Shown here one piece after another: positions 19,201 through 27,930 of a stretch of 64,000 nt of DNA; positions within the stretch are counted from its first letter, which is position 1, and the number at the start of each line of letters is the position of its first letter. Both the position numbers and the translations under genes were made by a program. The notes under the pieces were generated by a model that did no database searches, was not told where the DNA came from, and saw only the letters and a list, made by a program, of their open reading frames with translations. The DNA is from Mayamaea pseudoterrestris (lineage: Eukaryota; Bacillariophyta; Bacillariophyceae; Sellaphorales; Sellaphoraceae), in assembly GCA_027923505.1 (NCBI GenBank), contig BROI01000007.1, positions 930,001-994,000 on the forward strand, written 5' to 3'.

Positions 19201-21480
19201 ACCTGACCCCATGATTGTGTCAGCTGGCATGTTTGTTCCGAAAGGTTTGTCCAAGCATGTATCATTGCCGTCGCCCTCGAAAAGCTGTTGGGCTTTCGCC
19301 ATGCTATTCTTTGAGACTTGTATTGCCTTTCCGGCACCTGCAGTAGCGAAGGCTGTGATCCAAGAACTTTTGCCATTGCATTGTTCAGTACCACCAAAAA
19401 GTTGATCAGCTTTCTTTATGCTTTCGTGTGAAACACTTATCCTTTTTCCAAGGCCTGCGGTTGCAAATATCGGACTTCCAGCTTGCGCATATGTCGCGAC
19501 TTCTTGAACATGCTCACTATTATTAGCCTGCACCCACGATGCCATAGCCATACTCTTTTTTCTAGGTGACATTGAAACCGGCTCAAGAGTTGCATTATTG
19601 TACACGTGACCATCGATGCTCCCAGTACCCGCTAGCAGTTGGGCTGCCTTTGCCATGCTCTCGGCCGAGGCTGATATTGTCTTGCCAAGCCCAGCAGTTG
19701 TGAAAGCTGGCATTCTTGTTGCATGTGCATGCAAGGGAGTGCCCTTGCAACTGACTGCCGACAGAAGCTTGGTTGCCTTTGCCATGCTCTCGTCCGAGGC
19801 TGATATTGTCTTGCCAAGCCCAGCAGTTGTGAAAGCTGGCATTGTTGTTGCATGTGCATGCAAGGGAGTGCCCTTGCAACTGACTGCCGACAGAAGCTTG
19901 GTCGCCTTTGCCATGCTCTCGTCCGAGGCTGAAATTGTCTTGCCAAGTCCAGCAGTCGTGAAAAATGGCAGCTGGACTGCCTCTGCCATGTTCTCATCGG
20001 GAACTGATATTGACTTGCCAAGCCCAGCAGTCTTGAAAGTTGGCAAAGTCAATGCAGACGAGGGACTGTCCATGCCAACAACAGCCGACAGAAGCCGTTC
20101 CGCCTTTGCCATGCTCTCATCCGAGGCTGATATTGTCTTGCCAAGTCCAGCAGTCATGAAAATTGGCAGTGTCGTTGCAGACGAGAGACTGTCCTTATCA
20201 ATGCCAGCTGACAGAAGCTGGGCTGCCTCTGCCATGTTCTCATCGGAAACTGATATTGGCTTGCCAAGCCCAGCAGTCATGAAAGTTGGCATAAATGTTT
20301 CAGACGAGTGACCATCCTTACTACTGATATCTGACAAAAGCTTGGTCACCTTCGTCATGCTCTCGTCCGAGGTCAAGCTATTTTTACACCGCTCAACAGT
20401 CGTGAAAGAAGGCATGGTGGTAGCATGCGCATCAAATTGGCCAATGTCATTACCACCACCAAGCAAAAGAGCAGCCGTTGCCATGCTCTCCTTTGAAACT
20501 GATGTCGTCTTACCACGCCCAGCAGTTGTAAATGCTGGTGCAAGCGAAGCTGTACCTGTCATTCCCAGTTTGCCATCGCTTTTATTGCTATCTACAAACG
20601 CAAATGCAGTCATCCTTGCGAGTCCAGCATTTGAAGTATCTGCCACTGCTTCGCATCGCACCTCGTTACATCGATACTTTGCTGCCTCTTCACAGTCAGT
20701 CATGTTGTTACTGGTGCTCGTCAACTCAGCATTAGCACATCCTCTGCCAGCAGCACCCACTATCTCGCTTCGAGACCTGTCAATAAAGAGTTCGGCGGCG
20801 CGGTGCAAGCTTTCGTCGGAAACGGTAATGGTCTTCCTCAGCCCGGCCGTGGCGAACGATAGACGGAAGGTGGGCGGAAGTGTTTCGCCGCCGAGAACGT
20901 GAGCCGCTTTCGACAGACTTTCTTTGGACACAGTAATTGCTTTACCGAGTCCTGCCGTTGTAAATGAAGAAATGGGGGGAGTGACTCTATTGTTCGCTGG
21001 CTCAACGCCACCGTCGAGTTCAGACTTCGCCGGACGTTGCTTCCAACCGCTGGTCGAAGTGCCGATACCCGACCTCACATCACTTTGACCATTTCCGTCA
21101 CTAAGAAGCGCCGCTGCTTTTGCCATACTCTCATCTGTCACCTTTATCGCCTTAGCAAGCCCTGCTGTTGCGAAACTAAGCGAGCTCGATATCGGGCGAA
21201 CCTTTGCAAGTTTTTCTCTGATGCCTTCGGAAGAAGCCATGGAAGTATTGCCGTTGCTTAACTGCAACATCCACTCGCAAGGAATCTCAGCGCGGTAACT
21301 TTCTCGGTCCGGCGACGGCCAAATAGCCAATTTTATCCGTTCGACGTCAATGAGATCATTTTCATTTTTGATAGGATCGACATCTTGAGTGTCTGTGTGT
21401 TCAGTTGATTTCATTACTTCATTTACCGGCGCAAGCGAGCTATTTAATTGTCGCGCCCGATGTGTCAATATGTCAGACAT
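16257..21480 (-). CDS. BRCA2: BRCA2 homologue with a long BRC-repeat array
   Basis: Exons 21480-17641 and 17567-16257 with a 73-nt intron; 1716 residues as modelled. Residues about 100-810 hold roughly 14 BRC repeats of the form FTTAGLGKTISVSDESMAKA, the RAD51-binding unit; most keep the FxxA core. Then come the BRCA2 helical domain (ending NHVRWIIWKLASKERRF), OB1 (RILNRDVTA, LTDGWYPVRCW, NATRLARWNAKLG), the OB2 entry with a charged, tower-like helix (EEAQRRMEYEKRRQ, spanning the intron), and OB3 to the C-terminus. It loads RAD51 onto single-stranded DNA in recombination. Two further ORFs lie directly upstream on the same strand and may belong to the gene, so the true N-terminus is uncertain. 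Confidence 0.92.
19050..21183 (-). repeat. BRC-repeat array, coding
   Basis: About 14 recognisable BRC units plus one or two decayed ones, spaced 35-80 residues apart. Most have F-x-T-A-G-L-G-K; one unit has FTTV in place of FTTA, and one segment (near protein residue 285) retains only the later part of the motif. Vertebrate BRCA2 has eight such repeats. Confidence 0.88.
19646..19975 (-). repeat. Near-identical 129-bp tandem units inside the BRC array
   Basis: Copies at 19646-19774 and 19775-19903 differ by very few bases, and a partial third begins at 19904. The period is 129 bp, or 43 codons, equal to one BRC unit plus linker. The shared linker encodes SAVSCKGTPLHAHAT. This indicates recent unequal exchange expanding the array. 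Confidence 0.85.
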
Positions 21481-21481
21481 T

Positions 21482-23500
21482 TCAGTGTCCGACAAAGCCG
21501 ACTGACGATGTGTTTGCGAATTTGCTAGCTGACGATGCGTTTCCTATGCCTATATTTAGCGCTTGATTTCCATCAGGTCGCCTGTCCGATTCGAGCAGTC
21601 GTTGTTCTTGGTAAGGCAAGTCAAGGATATTTAGTTCTCTTGTATGTTGAAGTATATCAGTAGTTTCAATTGAATCGTCCAACGACTGTTGCGACTGCGA
21701 AGCTTGAGTGTAGAAAAAATGATTTCGCTGCATTTCAGTTGGTGGTGACTGCACAGAAAGGTAAAAGTCTCGGGTTGGCGGTGCGTTAGCCGCTGGTTTT
21801 TCGTGTTCTAGCTGCAAGTTTGCATCAGCCACTGCTGACTCTTCTCTGGCGCGCTTTAATTGGGAGCATTCATTACGAGTTCCACTTAAGGAAGAGCCAT
21901 TCTCTGCTTCGGTTGTTGATTCGCGCAATAGAGGTCCTGCTTCCTTGCTTCTTTGTACGGCCAATATGGACTTGTTAAAAGTCACGCTATGCAAATCAAC
22001 TTCAGCGTCCGGTGCTTGCTCATATTCGCCCGACATAGGTCCTGCTGACACAAGTCCGCCATTCGCAGCGCGTTGCTGGCAATTTAATATGCCATTTGGT
22101 TGAGAATTAATGTACATTTTTGGCGACTGGCTTGCATTATCAATCATCGTCGTCGATGCAATCGCGCCTACCTGCTCGCTTGTATTACATTCAAACTTTA
22201 TTGGACCTGCATCTAAGGGCACTCTTTTCTCGAAAGAGAGATCCAGCAGAGCAGCCACGACCGAGCCAATATTTTCTTCCACATTTACATCAGGTGAACA
22301 TGATAGCGCTTGTGATGAATACAATTCAGCAGTACTTGGCTGCAGCTGCGTATCACCTGCAGACGACAGATCCTGTACCGGCGCAGCAAAAGTATGACAT
22401 GGTAAATTGATGTGACTGCTCTCTCTGTCGCTGATTGTCGGGTCGGCATGAAATATATCCGTCGCACTTGCAACTTGTGTCAAATGTGAATCCTCTTCAG
22501 CTTCTAGCGTGTTGTCCGACGCCAAGCCGACAGGGTAGACGCTTGACGCTTCGTCGATTGCAGCAGAAGGTTGGCGAGGTGAATTGCTGTGGCTGCTCTC
22601 CTCTTTGCATTTGATCGATTCGGCAAAAACTTTATCCTTAGTATCTACTGTCAGCGACGAAAGCGATTTTCTTTCCACTTCTGAATCAACTTTCGACGCA
22701 TCTTTCACCCGCGCCAAGGAAGGACCAGGTAAATTTCTGTTATAGTTCTCTTTTTCGCACATTGTCGCGTCGGCATGCACTTTATTCGTTGGACTTGCTG
22801 GTGGCGTCATTTGTAATCCCGTATCATCTCTTGGCGTATTCTCCAATGTCGGCAATTGGCTCAAAATTGGTAACTGCTCGGAATCCTTCTTCGTTTCTTG
22901 TGGGGCTGCTCTTGGACGAGTCATTCTTGTCAAAGGAAGCAACAAAGGCTGGCGAATGAAAGCTTCATCTTGCTCAACACGCTCCTTTGATGGCTCCTCG
23001 TTAGTATCGCCGTCAATCATTTCCTTTATCAACGGATCACACGCAAGACTTTCGCAACAATCTTGTGCATCATTGTATGGGTTCGTTGCGCGCGAATGCA
23101 AGGCCTTCGTCTCGAGAAAATCTACTGCATTGTTGTATAGATTCTTCTCGGACTCGCAGTCAGTAGTTTTCACAGTCGCTGATGATATTTCCGGTTGTAT
23201 AGTGAGCTGAGGTTGCTCGTCATCTCCTGCATGAATGGCGGCAAGGAGCAGTTCGGGAAAAGACTCGTTCTGCACCTTAATACGGACACGCCAGGTCAAC
23301 GATTCATCAAAACCATTTAGTAATTTCGATTTGTGCAAATTATTGTTGAGTGGTACATTCACCCTAGTCGTTTCTTGGGAATCTGAATCGCACTTGACGC
23401 CGGAAACATGATCGTCGGCCACGATGGTAAACACGGCGGAAAGAGATTGCGGAAGTATTGCATTCCGCACCTTGACGTGGACTAGACACTCTGACGGTAA
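21482..23500 (-). CDS. Ser/Thr/Glu-rich ORF abutting BRCA2 (probable part of the same gene)
   Basis: An open frame of about 670 residues that ends with TGA two bases before the BRCA2 ATG; the BRCA2 frame itself is open back into this ORF for about 60 nt. It has no in-frame ATG near its beginning. The sequence is low complexity and polar, with no known domain, except at its start, where a segment (VHVKVRNAILPQSL then DDHVSGVKCDSDS) repeats one found in the next ORF upstream. With no room for a promoter or UTRs on either side, I infer it is an N-terminal part of the BRCA2 gene whose frame is interrupted, by real mutation or assembly indel. I saw no good splice donor at its end. Confidence 0.5.
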   Translation of the reverse strand, partial: LPSECLVHVKVRNAILPQSLSAVFTIVADDHVSGVKCDSDSQETTRVNVPLNNNLHKSKLLNGFDESLTWRVRIKVQNESFPELLLAAIHAGDDEQPQLTIQPEISSATVKTTDCESEKNLYNNAVDFLETKALHSRATNPYNDAQDCCESLACDPLIKEMIDGDTNEEPSKERVEQDEAFIRQPLLLPLTRMTRPRAAPQETKKDSEQLPILSQLPTLENTPRDDTGLQMTPPASPTNKVHADATMCEKENYNRNLPGPSLARVKDASKVDSEVERKSLSSLTVDTKDKVFAESIKCKEESSHSNSPRQPSAAIDEASSVYPVGLASDNTLEAEEDSHLTQVASATDIFHADPTISDRESSHINLPCHTFAAPVQDLSSAGDTQLQPSTAELYSSQALSCSPDVNVEENIGSVVAALLDLSFEKRVPLDAGPIKFECNTSEQVGAIASTTMIDNASQSPKMYINSQPNGILNCQQRAANGGLVSAGPMSGEYEQAPDAEVDLHSVTFNKSILAVQRSKEAGPLLRESTTEAENGSSLSGTRNECSQLKRAREESAVADANLQLEHEKPAANAPPTRDFYLSVQSPPTEMQRNHFFYTQASQSQQSLDDSIETTDILQHTRELNILDLPYQEQRLLESDRRPDGNQALNIGIGNASSASKFANTSSVGFVGH

Positions 23501-23790
23501 ATGCTTGATGTATCGCTTTGGATAGCGTCGCGCGAGGATTGCGAGCAGTTCCGAAAAAAACGATTTGGGACGCTCAGTGAATCTTCATTCGATGAGCTCG
23601 AGTGCAAGTATTGTTGACTGGTACAGCCACCCTCATCCTTTCTTGGGGACCTGAATCGCTCTTGACGTCGGAAACATGATCGCCATCGTCATACAGGGCG
23701 TAAAGAGGTTGCGGAAGTATTGCATCTTGCACCTTGACGCGAACTAGAAGCTCTAAATGCGTAAAATGCTGCATTGTATCGCGTTGGATA
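23370..23790 (-). repeat. Diverged direct duplication of about 150-180 bp, offset about 267 bp
   Basis: Segments around 23385-23530 and 23640-23795 share long stretches, such as GGAAACATGATCG and GAGATTGCGGAAGTATTGCA (plus-strand; the second copy differs slightly). Comparison of the copies shows small length differences that are not multiples of three, which explains why the reading frame changes between the two ORFs here. Confidence 0.75.
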
Positions 23791-24203
23791 GCGTCAATGC
23801 TGAGTAAGTTTGGACTCGTCGGTCGACTCTGGGGACGCTTGCGTTTGCGATTTGGTCTGGGTTTGGCTTTCGTCGTCGACGATACAGTATCGTTACGTCG
23901 ACTGGCTCGTGCAGGCTTGATTGACAATCTTTTCTCATTCTTTTCCTCGCTTACCAATGTTGATTGCTGCGTTTGCGCGCTCCGCGTAGCACCAAATTGT
24001 TCGCTCGATGCTGCATCACCCATCGCTGCATCGGCGGCTGACGCAGCTACTACTGGTCGGCGCGTTTCACACGCCTTGCAGCGCCGGCATCGCGCCGGAT
24101 TCTCCAGTGTACAGGCGGAACAGATCCATCTCTCGGGCGAAATTGTCTTGCTTGCGGCTGTCGAGGCAGCTTCCTTAGCTCGAGGGCGTTTCAATGACGG
24201 CAT
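23574..24203 (-). CDS. RanBP2-type zinc-finger ORF, candidate first part of the BRCA2 gene
   Basis: 209 codons from an ATG at 24203. A RanBP2/NZF finger sits at residues about 26-45: W-x-C-x2-C-x10-C-x2-C, here WICSAC...CKAC with the usual Asn-Pro after the second Cys. Then a basic region (KPRPNRKRKRPQSR) that could be a nuclear signal, and at the end the VRVKVQDAILPQPL segment that is repeated in the next ORF. The stop at 23574 lies in the duplicated segment and overlaps the following open frame by about a dozen bases. RanBP2 fingers bind ubiquitin, Ran or RNA. It is either a small separate gene or the N-terminus of an interrupted BRCA2 gene. Confidence 0.6.
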   Translation of the reverse strand: MPSLKRPRAKEAASTAASKTISPERWICSACTLENPARCRRCKACETRRPVVAASAADAAMGDAASSEQFGATRSAQTQQSTLVSEEKNEKRLSIKPARASRRNDTVSSTTKAKPRPNRKRKRPQSRPTSPNLLSIDAIQRDTMQHFTHLELLVRVKVQDAILPQPLYALYDDGDHVSDVKSDSGPQERMRVAVPVNNTCTRAHRMKIH

Positions 24204-24313
24204 GATGGTGACGAATTCTGTTCGAGACCCGTCGTAGTCAGCAGATGTTTTAAAAGCCTCAACGACAAGAATTGTAATAATCTCGTCCTTTATTTAGTTT
24301 GCTTGAAAGAGAC

Positions 24314-24321
24314 TACCGGTA
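24314..24321. repeat. TACCGGTA palindrome, copy 2
   Basis: Located in the 260-bp divergent spacer between the zinc-finger ORF and Pcc1, flanked symmetrically (actACCGGTagt context, ten matching bases each way around the centre less the ends). A near-copy CACCGGTA is at 24403. Confidence 0.5.
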
Positions 24322-24462
24322 GTGATGCAATGAATGCGCAGACGGCACCTGATGCGCCATGGTCAACATAATGCATGCTGACGATGAAACGGCTATAATC
24401 GCACCGGTATTCGCTAGGACACGCTCAAGAACGACGCGGCAACCGCGGCCACAAAAATAACC

Positions 24463-24885
24463 ATGGCCACACCCATCATGGATCGCCCGCATTCCTGCGT
24501 CGTTCGCCTCGCCTTTCCAACGGTTCTGCATGCCGAGCAAGTGATGCGAGTCATGCAGGTTGATCAAGAAATTGGGGATCGAGTCACCAAGAGCTTTTCC
24601 ATTGACGAAGCCTCGGCCAATGTTCTCGTCGTGTAAGTGTTTGGTAGTCAGTTTAATTCACTGACAATAATGACAGAATGATGCTGAAAAGCTGATATAC
24701 GACTTTGTAATGGATGTTTGACAGAATCTCACACTTATTCGTATCATCACTGTTCTAAAACAATGTTTCGCAGACGATTCGAAGCAACCGAACTCAAAAT
24801 GCTGCGCGTTTCAGTGTCATCCTTTTACGACTATTTACTCGTCGCTTTGAAATGTTACCAGGAGTTTGACACGTCTCTTCGATGA
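24463..24885 (+). CDS. PCC1: Pcc1/LAGE3-type subunit of the KEOPS (EKC) complex
   Basis: Two short exons, 24463-24632 and 24774-24885, with a 141-nt intron (GTAAGT...CAG); 93 residues. The product has the compact Pcc1 order: VVRLAFPTVLHAEQVM, a central VTKSFSIDE strand, then across the intron VVRFEATELKMLRVSVSSFYDYL. Pcc1 dimerises and scaffolds the KEOPS complex, which with Kae1 makes the t6A modification of tRNAs. An in-frame ATG at 24478 is an alternative start. The gene is too short per exon to stand out as an ORF, and the join restores both phase and the conserved RFEA block. Confidence 0.88.
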
Positions 24886-25876
24886 TGCGAGCGCATGATA
24901 TGCGTTTCTTGCGACGAGGATCAGATTCTAAATGCAGACAGCCAGCTGATTTCTTCAGGCTGCAATTGGTGTGGCTATTGGCTTTTGATGGCTACCCGGC
25001 AGCTGCGACTTGCGATCTTATTTTGACTACATTATACCAATTCAGTGAAGACATGAGGCATGGCAGATGATAGGCATTCTGCAAGTTGAGTTTGCTCAAA
25101 GGGTTCATGCGTAATGCGGTTCATCCTCACTCCTCACTAGTCACTAGAGTGCTAGAGTGGGGTATGGCGCTATAACTGAGCGCAGGTTGGCAGCGCGAGT
25201 CTTTGTTTGTTATATAATATGTTAATGCTTTTTCTACTTTCAATTTACATGGTCATTAGCTGTGAAGATGGATCTTTGGCAATCGTTTGCCTCTCTCGCA
25301 AGTTTCACCGCGCCATGGTGAAGCGGACGAAAGTTACTCCGATTTTGTTTCCGTTGAAGACTCGACTTTAAGCTCGACCGGCTCGATAGGAATCGTGGAA
25401 AATTCCAATACTTAGACATAACTCTCCGTTGCGTTAAGTATTTAAGGCCATACACGCTTGTAAAGGTATCCAACAGGTAGGACGAAACCGACACTTTCCT
25501 CAACGCAACACGCGATCGCTCACACAACCATGGCGGATCGATTCAACCGACCATTGGCGATTCAACTCTTGCTGCACTAGTAGCAAATCGTCAAGGGTTC
25601 CTCCTGTTCCGCGTTAGTCGTGACTGATTCGGATCGACGGCGCGAATACCTCGACGCTACTAACTAGTACGACGTCGCAGCCATTACTTCCTGTCCATCT
25701 CTAGCAGCGAAACCGCAGATAACCGTCTTGTAACGACATCAAATTTCGTGGCCGAGGAAGAAACCTTGCGTGTGTGTGTACACCAGCGAAAGACACGTGA
25801 ACAGATTGTTGGAGCGCAACGCATTGGAATAGAGTGTATAACTAGCAAGAGCAATACTAGCAGGAGCAGCAACAAT
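24886..25876. other. Long spacer upstream of the first DUF6824 gene
   Basis: About 990 bp. A TATA-like TATTTAAG lies near 25440. A 16-codon upstream ORF at 25530-25580 (ACCATGG context) precedes the DUF6824 start. An imperfect inverted repeat, CACTAGTCACTAGAGTG and neighbours, lies near 25133-25160. The minus-strand frame at 25240-25527 (95 codons) has no recognisable features. I see no RNA gene. Confidence 0.35.
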
Positions 25877-27646
25877 ATGCCAACCAGCGTGATTCACACG
25901 CCCAACATGAGCACGGACAGTGACGACGACGCGCTGGCAAGTCCTCAAGTAATTGACAGCAACGCGTCCTGCTGGGTCACGGAGCCAACCTGCAACGATG
26001 TACTATGCGGCAGAGGCGGATCCATTAACGGCCATCCAGGCAATGAGTTTTACAGAGCGCTCGTTGAAAAGAGGAGACGAGTGTACTTGACGGCGCGATT
26101 TAAGCGAGAGAAGCGACTGATTGCCAGCAGCATTGTATCGGAGATTCGAGGATTGAATCCATCGGGTCGGTTTCTGACGCGAGACACCAAGTCGGGGCGA
26201 TGGCGCGACATTGGAGATGAAAAGGCGCGCGACAAGACGAGTCAGGCGCTGCGAGAGAATGCTCCAACGATTCGAGCCGAGATTGAAACGGAGATTAACG
26301 AACATCATGCGGAAATGCAGCGCGCCGAAGAGGAAGGAACTCATGTTTCGCAGCATGCTCCGCCTCCGTATCCAGCCTACAGTGCACCAGGTTGGGGCTA
26401 TCCAGCCTTTTATGGACATCCGCATGCATATGGACATGGTCCACCACCACCACCACCTCCATATCATGGCTTTTGGGGCGCACCCCCTCCGCACTATCCG
26501 CCGCACCCTTCGCCATATACGCAAGCAACATCGTCTACCCCGTATCCTCCATCGCCTCCAAAGTCTGCACTGGAACAGACTGTGGACCTTGTCGCGTCAA
26601 GCGCCGACTCTATCAAACAGTGGACTCAAAAGAGTCTATCGTTTGGCGGCATGCTGCAACCAACAAACTCGTCGGACGGCGCTTCTCGCGCCGACACGAA
26701 TGGAAGCAAGCCCATTGTCTATGTACATGACGATGGCACCAAGAAGCGACGCATGGTCAAGTTTCGCGAGGATCAATCCTTTTCGTCCGCATCACGGCGA
26801 AGACCCACCAAGCGGCACAATGCAAATGCTTCCTTGAATGGCAATTCGCTCGTCAATGGCGAATACGACTATGAGCCGCACGACTTGGAGGCGACGGCGG
26901 CTGCGGCTGACGGCAGTCCCACTGGACTCATGAACTCGTTTGCCAATAATTTTCTCAGTTCCATTGGTTCGTGGGATGCAGTTTCCATCATGTGCGGACA
27001 AGACCAATCTGACGATCGTAAATTCTTTCCTCGTGGTCACGATGACGACGTGGACGAGCATGACGGCATGGAGCATGTGCCCGACGAGGACATGGTTGAG
27101 TGGGAAGGCCAGGAGGTGCAACTCATGGACAATCGCATTGGCAGCGGCAGCGACTCGTGCCGCGAGTCGACTCCGGATCGCATGCCGCCGCCCCCTCGAC
27201 GCCACGGTTTCGACCAAGCGTCGTCGGTTGGCTTTTCGTCGTTGGGAAGCTGTCACTCGTGGCTGCCCGATCAAATTAGTGCCACTGCTTCATACTTTCA
27301 AGGATCGCGCGGCGAAGGCGACAGTATGGATTTGGACTCTGCGGGAGGAACGGAAAACTTTTCTGCTGCCGGGTCGGTGGGCGGCGGTTCACTCACCAAG
27401 GTGTTTGAGCATGAAACGCTGGACGATGGTTTACGGTCGCCGCAAATGACACTCCAAGCCTTGCAAACCATGCCGTCGTGGGAGCGGCACATTCGAAGTC
27501 GTAGTCCGTCGTCGGTGGGAGGTGATGACGATGAGTCGCTCATTTCTCGCACAAGCAGCAAACTTTCGGATCATGGCGGCGGCGGCGGCCTTTCCATCTT
27601 TCCCGTGGGCAGCGCGTCAAGCATGAATTGGGAGTCTCGCGAGTAG
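25877..27646 (+). CDS. DUF6824-domain protein (diatom 'NDVLCGRG' family), number 1
   Basis: 589 residues. The N-terminal domain (about residues 30-115) begins PTCNDVLCGRGG, continues HPGNEFYRALV, RRRVYLTARFKREKR, IASSIVSEIR, GRFLTRD and ends ARDKTSQALRE; this is the DUF6824 signature, common in diatoms and often proposed to be nuclear. It is followed by a Pro/Tyr/His-rich stretch (PPPPPPYHGFW) and long low-complexity acidic and Ser-rich regions with short blocks such as QWTQKSLSFGG and GFSSLGSCHSW. The ATG at 25877 is the first in the frame. The molecular role is not known; inference from composition is a DNA-linked regulator. Confidence 0.85.
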   Translation: MPTSVIHTPNMSTDSDDDALASPQVIDSNASCWVTEPTCNDVLCGRGGSINGHPGNEFYRALVEKRRRVYLTARFKREKRLIASSIVSEIRGLNPSGRFLTRDTKSGRWRDIGDEKARDKTSQALRENAPTIRAEIETEINEHHAEMQRAEEEGTHVSQHAPPPYPAYSAPGWGYPAFYGHPHAYGHGPPPPPPPYHGFWGAPPPHYPPHPSPYTQATSSTPYPPSPPKSALEQTVDLVASSADSIKQWTQKSLSFGGMLQPTNSSDGASRADTNGSKPIVYVHDDGTKKRRMVKFREDQSFSSASRRRPTKRHNANASLNGNSLVNGEYDYEPHDLEATAAAADGSPTGLMNSFANNFLSSIGSWDAVSIMCGQDQSDDRKFFPRGHDDDVDEHDGMEHVPDEDMVEWEGQEVQLMDNRIGSGSDSCRESTPDRMPPPPRRHGFDQASSVGFSSLGSCHSWLPDQISATASYFQGSRGEGDSMDLDSAGGTENFSAAGSVGGGSLTKVFEHETLDDGLRSPQMTLQALQTMPSWERHIRSRSPSSVGGDDDESLISRTSSKLSDHGGGGGLSIFPVGSASSMNWESRE

Positions 27647-27930
27647 TCCAACTGTACGGTAGCACACAAAAAGTATAATAACAATTAGACATATGCATTT
27701 CTACAACTTGGTACATTGCGTGACTTTATAATGATCAATAAAACGTAGTTTGCTCAAAGGCAAAGTACCGGTAGCTGGTTGTGTTGAAACGGTGCGACAT
27801 TTAGATCCAGATCCAAGATCTTCGACGCAAGTCGGCTTCGAACAGCTTCGTTCCGACGATGATTCATCCCCAACTTTGTTGCTCATCCCCATCAAACATC
27901 ATTCTATAAGCAAGCGAACACTTGTAAACC

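Noticed and set aside
19646-19975. Regular tandem repeats considered as a CRISPR array or satellite
   Set aside because: The period is 129 bp, the repeats are coding and in frame, and the organism is a eukaryote; it is the BRC array.
19616-20311. 231-codon plus-strand frame with internal repeats
   Set aside because: Its repeats are the antisense reading of the BRC units; the minus strand encodes clear BRC motifs.
23574-23622. A 53-nt GT-AG intron joining the zinc-finger ORF to the next ORF
   Set aside because: Frame would fit, but it is shorter than every other intron here (73-145 nt), the donor GTACCA is weak, and comparison of the duplicated copies explains the frame change by indels instead.
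25240-25527. 95-codon minus-strand frame in the spacer before the DUF6824 gene
   Set aside because: No motif, no ATG in good context, and it runs across the likely promoter and TATA-like element of the DUF6824 gene.
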